A stretch of DNA of 10,975 nt from Verrucomicrobiales bacterium. GTDB taxonomy: Bacteria > Verrucomicrobiota > Verrucomicrobiia > Verrucomicrobiales > Akkermansiaceae. The DNA is taken from NCBI GenBank assembly GCA_002729295.1, contig PBTU01000162.1, positions 1 through 10,975 on the forward strand, in the 5' to 3' direction. Shown one piece after another: positions 5,287 through 10,975 of this stretch (position 1 is the stretch's first letter; every line of letters begins with the position of its first letter). The notes beneath the pieces were generated by a model, which did no database searches, was not told where the DNA came from, and saw only the letters and a program-made list of their open reading frames with translations. The translations under genes were made by a program, and so were the position numbers.

Positions 5287-6531
5287 ATGTCTGACTCCTC
5301 TCCTCTTCCTGTCCTCATTGTTGGCGCCGGACTCTCTGGGCTGGCATGCGCTGTGACTCTTCATGAAGCGGGAATCCCGGTTCAAGTATTTGAAGCAAGC
5401 GATGGAGTTGGGGGCCGAGTACGCACAGACCGGGTCGATGGCTTTCTTCTTGATCGAGGTTTTCAAGTATATCTCAGCGCCTATCCGGAGGCGGGAAAGC
5501 TCCTTGACCTCGAAGCACTCAACCTCCGCGCGTTCGAACCGGGAGCCCTCGTCTTTGACGGTTCAAACATCCATCGCGTCATGGATGTCTTCCGTCGTCC
5601 CACCGCGATGATTGAAAGCGCTCTGGCGCCTGTGGGCACGTTCATGGACAAGGCTCGCGTCGCTCTTCTCCGCTTCCGAAGCCTCGGCAGCAGCGAAACA
5701 GAAATCGCAGCCAGACCAGATCAACAAACCAAATCGTTTCTCCAAAACTTTGGCTTTAGCGAAAACATGATCGAGGGATTTTTTAGCGCCTTCTATGGCG
5801 GAATTTTTCTCGAACGAGACCTCCGCACCTCCAGCCGAATGTTCGAATTCACCTTTAAGATGTTTAGCCAAGGCAGTGCGACCCTCCCCGCCACCGGTAT
5901 GGGTGCGATCCCTCTTCAACTCGCAAAGCGTCTCCCGCCTGAAACCATCAGGATCCGCTCAGCTATTGCCTCGGCAACCCCCAACGCCCTGAGCCTGCCT
6001 TCGGGCGAGGAAATCCTGGGGTGTCAGGTTGTGATCGCCACCCAAGCGCCTCAAACAGCCAGACTCGTCCCGGGATTTGCCGCAAAAGAACCAGCCTGGA
6101 GATCTGTCACCAACGTCTACTTCCAAACAGAAAAATCACCACTCAACGAAGCAATCATCGCCCTCAACACCAGCGGAGAAGGACTGGTCAACAATGTCTG
6201 CGTTATCTCAGACGTCGCACCCGACTACGCACCCATAGGTCGGTCTCTTATCTCCGTCTCCCTGCTAGGAATCCACAAAAATTCAGACATTCCCAACGCG
6301 GTCAAAGAAGAACTCTACTCGTGGTTCGGTGAGAAGACCCGCGATTGGAAACATCTCCGCACGGATCTCATCAAGCACGCACTCCCAGAACAGGGTCCGG
6401 GACTTAAATCTCCCGGGCATCTCTTTATCGACGGGATGCACATCTGCGGAGACCACACCTCCAGCGCATCCATCGAAGGAGCAATCACTTCCGGAATCAA
6501 AACCGCAGAAGCAATCATGGCGGGACAATAA
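5287..6531 (+). CDS. FAD-dependent amine-oxidase-type oxidoreductase
   Basis: A 414-residue flavoprotein of the NAD(P)/FAD amine oxidase superfamily (PF01593; related to phytoene desaturases, protoporphyrinogen oxidases and monoamine oxidases). The N-terminus is a dinucleotide-binding fold: VLIVGAGLSGLACAVTL (residues 9-25) with Glu36 ending strand 2 (VFEAS) to bind the FAD ribose, then GVGGRVRTD (40-48). The C-terminus has the matching FAD segment GDHTSSASIEGAITSG (388-403). The middle (about residues 60-330), which sets the substrate, has blocks such as FFSAFYGGIFLERDL and PATGMGAIP seen in uncharacterised bacterial members. No signal peptide or membrane span is visible, so it is likely cytosolic. 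It ends 69 bp before the convergent photolyase-like gene. A role in carotenoid, porphyrin or amine oxidation is possible but unproven. Confidence 0.9.
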   Translation: MSDSSPLPVLIVGAGLSGLACAVTLHEAGIPVQVFEASDGVGGRVRTDRVDGFLLDRGFQVYLSAYPEAGKLLDLEALNLRAFEPGALVFDGSNIHRVMDVFRRPTAMIESALAPVGTFMDKARVALLRFRSLGSSETEIAARPDQQTKSFLQNFGFSENMIEGFFSAFYGGIFLERDLRTSSRMFEFTFKMFSQGSATLPATGMGAIPLQLAKRLPPETIRIRSAIASATPNALSLPSGEEILGCQVVIATQAPQTARLVPGFAAKEPAWRSVTNVYFQTEKSPLNEAIIALNTSGEGLVNNVCVISDVAPDYAPIGRSLISVSLLGIHKNSDIPNAVKEELYSWFGEKTRDWKHLRTDLIKHALPEQGPGLKSPGHLFIDGMHICGDHTSSASIEGAITSGIKTAEAIMAGQ

Positions 6532-6600
6532 GACAACCCTCTATCCCACTGTAGTCCGACCTCTGATCTCGCTATGTTAGGCCACCGCAAAGCGGCTCCA

Positions 6601-7770
6601 TCATTGAAAAGCTCTGATTCGCGATTCTATCTTTTTCCAGAACCCAAAGAACCCCGCGGTCGCAAGCGATTGAAATTCATCATCCTCTCCCCGAGTCAAC
6701 AGAACGAGGCGAACATTGGCTTTTCCCAACGCTTTTTTAATTTCGGCCAGCTGATCATTCAGCACTCCAATCTCGGGGCGATAAGCGATGATTTGGGCTA
6801 ATTTTTTTTTCTCAGCCCAAGCAAGCAACCCTGTGATCGGAGCACGTTCGACGCAATACCCGGTCAACCGGGATTCGACATCGTCGAGAGCCTCTCTGAG
6901 CCATTGCGCCTTCACCTCCGAGGCGGGAAGATCTTCCGAAAGAAACACCTCGTGGCATTTCGGATCCACACTAAGATCGTCAGAATGGAGCCAGAAGCCA
7001 CTGATGAGAGATGGGTCTACTTCGAGAAGATGATCTACAGGTTCTTTTATTTCAGGGCGGATGAATGCAGATGGATTAAGGCCCTGATGTTTTGCTAGCA
7101 ACTCAAGCCCACCCTCCCTCCCTTGCAATAAATCGGGATGTAGAAATTTTTCAATATTGGCACGTCGCGCGAGGTATGTCTTCCCCCTCGTTTGCAAGCC
7201 GGCCACCCATCGCCATGAAAGTGTGTTCGAAGCAGGATCGGCATCTAGGAGGTGTTGATAGAAGAAATCCGCTCCCAATTGCCAGGGAAGCCCCATCGCG
7301 TGAATCCAATATCCCGCAAACCACATCCGGGCATGATTATGAAGATAACCGGTCTCAACCAGTTCATGGGCGAAATCATTCATAATCTCCACCTCTCCTT
7401 CACCGGCCATGACTTTTCGGGCCGCCTCACAAACCTCCAGGGCATCGAGATCACGAAGATAGTCGGTCCAGACCTGGGGTCGGAGGGCGAGCCAGCTTTT
7501 CCAATAGCGCCGCCAGTAGACTTCCTGAAGAAATTTTTCGACCGTAGAGAATGCGTAACGATGTAAAATGTGCTTTGCCACTTCGGTCTCCGTGATCAAG
7601 CGATGCCGAATAGCCGGGCTGAGGCGGGAGACATTTTGGTGACCCGGGACGACATGATTCCTCTCCCGGCCATAGCGCGAGGCCGTCTTTTCAAATTCCA
7701 CCAACCGCTCCAATGCCGCTTCGCGAGTAGACGGAAAAACACTAGAGTTGGTCCAAAAATCGGTCTGCAT
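6601..7770 (-). CDS. Photolyase/cryptochrome-like FAD-binding protein with apparent domain permutation
   Basis: A 389-residue protein. Residues 10-210 form a photolyase FAD-binding domain (PF03441): SRLSPAIRHR (48-57), YWRRYWKSW (85-93), TGYLHNHARMW (140-150) and DADPASNTLSWRWVAG (176-191). The Asn next to flavin N5 (Asn182) and the tryptophans matching E. coli W359 and W382 (Trp163, Trp186) are kept. The alpha/beta antenna domain expected before this is absent. Instead, residues about 255-385 follow the antenna-domain order: FWLHSDDLSVD (compare WFRxDLRxxDN), VFLSED, LREALDDVESRLTG, an AWAEKKKLAQIIA strand-helix unit, and FFGFWKKI near the end (compare the antenna end VFTPFWKRW). The ATG at 7770 was chosen because upstream residues are antisense-like and unrelated. 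It overlaps the end of the preceding gene by 29 bp. It is predicted to bind FAD; DNA repair or signalling is undecided. Confidence 0.85.
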   Translation of the reverse strand: MQTDFWTNSSVFPSTREAALERLVEFEKTASRYGRERNHVVPGHQNVSRLSPAIRHRLITETEVAKHILHRYAFSTVEKFLQEVYWRRYWKSWLALRPQVWTDYLRDLDALEVCEAARKVMAGEGEVEIMNDFAHELVETGYLHNHARMWFAGYWIHAMGLPWQLGADFFYQHLLDADPASNTLSWRWVAGLQTRGKTYLARRANIEKFLHPDLLQGREGGLELLAKHQGLNPSAFIRPEIKEPVDHLLEVDPSLISGFWLHSDDLSVDPKCHEVFLSEDLPASEVKAQWLREALDDVESRLTGYCVERAPITGLLAWAEKKKLAQIIAYRPEIGVLNDQLAEIKKALGKANVRLVLLTRGEDDEFQSLATAGFFGFWKKIESRIRAFQ

Positions 7771-9199
7771 TGTCTCGGTGAAGTTGACGTTTCTCCTCAT
7801 CCATTCGGTTGAGCATGTGTCCCATTTGTGACATCCGGTGATTCTTGAGAAAGACGTCCTGATAATCTGCAACGAAGCTCCAGAAGAGCCCGTCCCAAAC
7901 CTCGCACCACGGTCCCTTCTTATAGTCGGACATCTTACGAATATAATTGGAACCGGAAAGATATGGCTTGGTCGTGAAAATCCCGCCATCGGCAAACTGA
8001 CTCATCCCGTAAACATTGGGCACCATCACCCAGTCGTAGGCATCAACAAAGAGTTCCATAAACCATTTGTAGACCTCCTTCGGATGGATACGGCAGAGGA
8101 GCATAAAATTGCCCAACACCATGAGCCGCTCAATGTGGTGGCAATAACCATCTTCCAAAACGCGGCGGATCGTTTCATCAACGGGATCAATCCCGGTGGT
8201 CCCATCGTAAAAAGCCTGCGGCATCTCACGGTCAAAGCCCCAAAAGTTTCCATTGCGCTCAAAAACTCCATGCTGGCGATACATCGCGCGCATGAACTCC
8301 CGCCACCCGATTATTTGGCGCACAAAGCCCTCGACCGTATTCATCGGGACTTTGTGTTCCCTGGCAAATTCCAACGCCTCCGCGATGACCTCATCAGGGC
8401 TAATGAGTCCAATGTTCAAAACTGGCGTCAGGACACTGTGAAACATGATGCGATGCTCACTATGGATCGCGTCTTCGTAGTCCCCGAAGAGGTGAAAACG
8501 CTCGGCAAGAAACTCTTGCAGCCATTTTTTAGCACCCACCCGATCCACCGGATAAGCAAAGCCGTGGCTCCGGCCCAGAGCGTTTGGAAAGTTCTGAGCA
8601 ACATAACTTTCCGCCTCCTCCACAAAGCGATTGGGAACATCCGCAGGTGGTTCGGGAACCGACTGGGACTTAGGGAGCTTTTTTCGGTTCTCTTCGTCAA
8701 AGGACCACTTGCCACCCATCGGAGTCTCCGCATCTTCCATGAGAATGTTCAGCCGCTTGCGTTGCGCCTTATAAAAATTACCCATTAACGGCCTTTTTTT
8801 TCCTCCAAGCACCCCATCCAGCCAGTCGTCCGGACTGAGAAAATTCGGCGATGGCACCTGCCTCAATTCGATCCCATGTTTCTCGGCATAACGTCGAAGC
8901 CGCTTGCTCAGGAGATCATCAACCGGATCGCAAAAATGAAGGACACTCAAATCCCCCTCCAGATCCAACACCCCACGGCACTCTATATAGTGAACGACAA
9001 ATCCCTGATCCTCCAATTCTGCCTGATAGCTCTTCATGGAGGCCCGATGCAGGATCAGCTTCTTCCGGTGAAAATCGAGCGGCCAGTGGCTGTCTCGACC
9101 AAACATGAGCGAATCCTCCAAAAGCCAAACCGGACGCTTTGTGCTGAGCGCGGGGTGCTCTTCGAAGAGCTGGTGCGGAAAAACGAGGCTGACTTCCAT
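7742..9199 (-). CDS. Cryptochrome/photolyase family protein (DPRP/FeS-BCP type) lacking the usual Fe-S cysteines
   Basis: A 485-residue member of the deoxyribodipyrimidine photolyase-related (PF04244) family, whose characterised members (Agrobacterium PhrB, Rhodobacter CryB) bind FAD, a ribolumazine antenna and a [4Fe-4S] cluster and repair (6-4) photoproducts or sense light. Blocks: VSLVFPHQLFEEHPAL (3-18), LILHRASMKSY (48-58), KWSFDEENRKKLP (164-176), EGFVRQIIGWREFMR (290-304), HHIERLMVLGNF (354-365), PNVYGMSQFADGG (394-406), and FWSF near 439. Cluster ligand sites are replaced: TGxxC reads TGIDP (Pro339), and CxxC in SDYCxGC reads SDYKKGP (Lys427, Pro430). Only Cys432 is near the fourth site, and the intervening loop is shortened. 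The frame is open to a GTG at 9250, but family N-termini match the ATG at 9199. Neither has an SD. It overlaps the other photolyase-like gene by 29 bp, implying one operon. Confidence 0.9.
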   Translation of the reverse strand: MEVSLVFPHQLFEEHPALSTKRPVWLLEDSLMFGRDSHWPLDFHRKKLILHRASMKSYQAELEDQGFVVHYIECRGVLDLEGDLSVLHFCDPVDDLLSKRLRRYAEKHGIELRQVPSPNFLSPDDWLDGVLGGKKRPLMGNFYKAQRKRLNILMEDAETPMGGKWSFDEENRKKLPKSQSVPEPPADVPNRFVEEAESYVAQNFPNALGRSHGFAYPVDRVGAKKWLQEFLAERFHLFGDYEDAIHSEHRIMFHSVLTPVLNIGLISPDEVIAEALEFAREHKVPMNTVEGFVRQIIGWREFMRAMYRQHGVFERNGNFWGFDREMPQAFYDGTTGIDPVDETIRRVLEDGYCHHIERLMVLGNFMLLCRIHPKEVYKWFMELFVDAYDWVMVPNVYGMSQFADGGIFTTKPYLSGSNYIRKMSDYKKGPWCEVWDGLFWSFVADYQDVFLKNHRMSQMGHMLNRMDEEKRQLHRDNADRFLDQL

Positions 9200-9357
9200 T
9201 TCTGGCAGAAGTTCGGAAGGTTCGCGATTTTGTCGAACGATTATTTTCACCCAAGTGCGGCTAGAGCATCTGGTGGGAGCTCACCTGATAGGCCAAACCA
9301 TCACAAAGCAGCTAAATTTACAGGTGCGCTTTTCGTTCGCTACGCTATTGTTGCGCC
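9200..9357. promoter_or_regulatory. Divergent control region between the photolyase pair and trpB
   Basis: This 158-bp gap separates two divergent transcription units, so it must hold a minus-strand promoter for the photolyase-like pair and a plus-strand one for trpB, unless the photolyase gene starts at 9250. An imperfect palindrome GGTGGGAGCTCACC (9272-9285, 5 of 7 pairs) is a possible operator. I could not identify convincing -35/-10 pairs on either strand, and no attenuator-like leader peptide is visible before trpB. Confidence 0.35.
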
Positions 9358-10563
9358 GTGAGCACCAAGGCAACTCTCGTCCCCGACGCAAACGGACACT
9401 TCGGCCAATTCGGCGGCTGCTTCGCCCCGGAAACCTTGATGACCCCGCTCGACGAGCTCAGCCTCGCCTACGAGGAGGCCAAAGCTGACCCTGAATTCCA
9501 ACGCGAACTCGATGACCTCCTGCACAACTACTGCGGGCGTCCTACTCCCCTTTATTTCGCCGAACGCTGGACCGAGCAACTCGGCGGCGCGAAGATTTAC
9601 CTGAAGCGAGAAGACCTCCTCCACACCGGTGCCCACAAGATCAACAACGCCATCGGCCAAATCCTCCTCGCCAAGCGCCTGGGCAAAAAGCGTATTATCG
9701 CGGAAACCGGAGCCGGACAACACGGCGTCGCAACCGCCACGGTCTGCGCTCGCTTTGGCATGGGATGCACGGTCTACATGGGAGCAGTCGATATGGAGCG
9801 TCAGGCCCTCAACGTCACCCGCATGCGGCTCATGGGAGCCAAGGTCGTTCCCGTGACTGCAGGACAAGCCACTCTCAAGGAAGCAGTGAACGAATCAATG
9901 CGCGACTGGGTCGCAACCGTTGACGACACCCATTACATTCTCGGCTCCGCCTTGGGACCACATCCATTCCCCATGATGGTGCGAGACTTCCATCGCATCA
10001 TCGGCGTGGAAGCCCGCGAGCAAATCCTCGCCAAAGAAAACCGTCTACCCAATCTCCTCGTCGCCTGCGTCGGAGGTGGCTCAAATGCCATGGGGCTCTT
10101 CCATCCCTTCGTCGACGATGAGGACGTTGCGATGATCGGTGTGGAAGCCGGGGGCGAAGGCATCCTTCCCGAGAAACACGCCGCCCGATTTCAGGGAGGA
10201 AAACTCGGCGTTCTGCAGGGATCAAAAACCTGGCTCCTCGCCAACGACGACGGACAAATCGAACTGACCCACTCAGTAAGCGCCGGCCTCGACTACGCCG
10301 CCGTCGGTCCCGAACACGCCTACCTTCAGGACATCGGTCGCGCCGAATACACTTACGCCACCGACGATGAGGCCCTCGCCGCCTTCCGCGAATTGGCTTA
10401 CACCGAGGGGATCATCCCCGCTCTCGAATCCTCCCATGCCTTGGCATACATCTCCAAAGTGGCTGGCTCCATGAGCAAAGACGACATTATCATCGCAAAC
10501 CTTTCCGGTCGTGGTGACAAGGACGTCGAGCAGGCCTCCAAATATCTCCTTGGCGGCGAGTGA
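9358..10563 (+). CDS. trpB: Tryptophan synthase beta chain
   Basis: A 401-residue PLP enzyme (E. coli 397) that joins indole and L-serine to make tryptophan, normally as an alpha2beta2 complex with TrpA. Near the N-terminus is GQFGGCFAPETLMTPLDEL (residues 16-34), then KREDLLHTGAHKINNA with the PLP lysine Lys94 (Salmonella K87), AETGAGQHG with the catalytic Glu116 (Salmonella E109), the phosphate-binding loop GGGSNAMG (239-246), and SAGLDYAAVGPEHAYL in the COMM-to-C-terminal region. All expected catalytic residues are intact. The start is the GTG at 9358, directly giving the normal N-terminus; no SD is seen. trpA, trpF and trpC are not adjacent here: the next gene is on the other strand 1 nt after the stop. 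Confidence 0.97.
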   Translation: MSTKATLVPDANGHFGQFGGCFAPETLMTPLDELSLAYEEAKADPEFQRELDDLLHNYCGRPTPLYFAERWTEQLGGAKIYLKREDLLHTGAHKINNAIGQILLAKRLGKKRIIAETGAGQHGVATATVCARFGMGCTVYMGAVDMERQALNVTRMRLMGAKVVPVTAGQATLKEAVNESMRDWVATVDDTHYILGSALGPHPFPMMVRDFHRIIGVEAREQILAKENRLPNLLVACVGGGSNAMGLFHPFVDDEDVAMIGVEAGGEGILPEKHAARFQGGKLGVLQGSKTWLLANDDGQIELTHSVSAGLDYAAVGPEHAYLQDIGRAEYTYATDDEALAAFRELAYTEGIIPALESSHALAYISKVAGSMSKDDIIIANLSGRGDKDVEQASKYLLGGE

Positions 10564-10564
10564 A

Positions 10565-10798
10565 TTATTCCCGCCACCAATCAGGGTCTTTTTCCCAAGG
10601 TAATTTTCCAGATTCCTCATCAGGGCCTACCGGCTCGGTTTCAGACTCAGTCGAAGCCTCATCGTCTTTTAATAAATCGGCCAACTCGTCTTCTCTCCCA
10701 GCGTTTCGCATCATCGGAAAGAAAATCGTCGCTAATGAACCGGCTGAGATCACCAGCACGAGCAACATGCAAAGTGCTAAGATGTCCTCCGCCGTCAT
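10565..10798 (-). CDS. Small acidic single-pass membrane protein, unknown function
   Basis: A 77-residue product. Residues about 6-29 (ILALCMLLVLVISAGSLATIFF) form one transmembrane helix, with a short N-terminus and a long hydrophilic tail that is strongly acidic (DDEASTESETE and similar) and ends in KLPWEKDPDWWRE. The charge pattern (Arg31 and Arg35 just after the helix) suggests the tail faces the cytoplasm. I do not recognise a family. Support that it is real: coherent membrane topology, a biased but sensible composition, an exact fit between the trpB stop (1 nt gap, convergent) and the upstream gene, and the same strand as the partial gene 41 bp upstream, so probably cotranscribed. No SD is visible before the ATG at 10798. 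Confidence 0.7.
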   Translation of the reverse strand: MTAEDILALCMLLVLVISAGSLATIFFPMMRNAGREDELADLLKDDEASTESETEPVGPDEESGKLPWEKDPDWWRE

Positions 10799-10839
10799 GG
10801 CTGGATCTTAGCACAACATTTGCAAGGAGAAACCGGCAA

Positions 10840-10975
10840 TTAAACCCATTCGAGCTCAAACCGGGGATTCTTGCTCCATGTCGGGTAGCGAAATCCGCTC
10901 CAATATTTGATCTTAAGTAATTCCATGATCTTTTCAGAAAAACCATCCACGATGGGTTGACAAGCGGTTTCCGCA
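10840..10975 (-). CDS. C-terminal end of an unidentified protein (partial)
   Basis: The minus strand is open from the window edge to a TAA at 10842-10840, giving 44 residues: an amphipathic helix (GFSEKIMELLKIKYW), then an aromatic, basic stretch (SGFRYPTWSKNPRF) and the ending ELEWV. The other two minus frames either stop at once or read as an overlapping shadow, and codon choice here looks like normal coding. The 5' part is outside the window and the tail alone is not enough to name a family. It is the likely upstream partner of the small membrane protein gene. Confidence 0.6.
   Translation of the reverse strand, partial: AETACQPIVDGFSEKIMELLKIKYWSGFRYPTWSKNPRFELEWV

Noticed and set aside
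6585..6595. CCGCAAAGCGG hairpin between the convergent FAD oxidoreductase and photolyase-like genes as a shared terminator
   Set aside because: The stem is only 4 bp, flanking bases do not extend it, and no T-tract follows.
6802..6810. A9 tract (T9 on plus) in the photolyase-like gene as a phase-variation site
   Set aside because: It encodes KKK in a variable part of the protein, and similar A runs recur in this window (e.g. about 8794), so it is not distinctive.
7838..8788. Long plus-strand ORF of 316 codons opposite the DPRP-type photolyase gene
   Set aside because: The minus-strand frame carries clear family motifs throughout. The plus-strand product has no recognisable domain and is explained as an antisense shadow.
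1..10975. CRISPR arrays, tRNA or rRNA genes, insertion sequences, integrases, attachment sites
   Set aside because: I saw no regularly spaced repeats, no cloverleaf-like segments, no transposase or integrase motifs, and no terminal inverted repeats with flanking duplications.

Overview
The window looks like chromosomal DNA of a Gram-negative bacterium, most likely Verrucomicrobiota or a related PVC lineage. This rests on an exported DUF1080 (3-keto-disaccharide hydrolase) protein, a family abundant in that group, on signal-peptide and lipoprotein genes, and on many convincing genes that lack a clear Shine-Dalgarno sequence. GC content is moderate by eye, apart from one AT-rich patch near 1600-1672. 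The phylum is an inference; no rRNA or other marker is present.

Layout. (1) 1-1539, minus strand: an apparent three-gene operon, yaaA -> small lipoprotein -> exported endonuclease/exonuclease/phosphatase protein (cut by the window start), with overlapping stop/start or stop/SD signals. (2) 1540-2027: AT-rich DNA, then a decayed 3' end of glmS (GlmS-type C-terminus with a frameshift and an internal deletion), followed by a second, more decayed copy of the same tail. (3) 2028-2717, plus: secreted DUF1080 protein. (4) 2899-3429, minus: purN, preceded by an extended -10 promoter and overlapped by a doubtful 74-codon ORF. (5) 3643-6531, plus: flavin reductase, a divergent ADP-ribosylglycohydrolase-family protein (ATGA overlap), and an FAD-dependent amine-oxidase-type oxidoreductase. 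(6) 6601-9199, minus, convergent with block 5: two overlapping photolyase/cryptochrome-superfamily genes. (7) 9358-10563, plus: trpB alone. (8) 10565-10975, minus: a small acidic single-pass membrane protein and the C-terminal end of an unrecognised protein.

The most interesting part is 3643-9199, a 'flavin and light' island. It holds a flavin reductase, an FAD oxidoreductase and two FAD-binding photolyase-like proteins, and both photolyase-like proteins are atypical. The first lacks an N-terminal antenna domain but carries a C-terminal alpha/beta domain that reads like the antenna domain moved behind the FAD domain (apparent circular permutation). The second belongs to the Fe-S bacterial cryptochrome/photolyase (DPRP) family but lacks most of the cysteines that bind the [4Fe-4S] cluster. 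The ADP-ribosylglycohydrolase-like protein also departs from its family at the metal-binding motifs. Together these suggest a light-related flavoprotein module whose members have moved away from textbook photolyase chemistry. That functional link is inference from gene content and arrangement.
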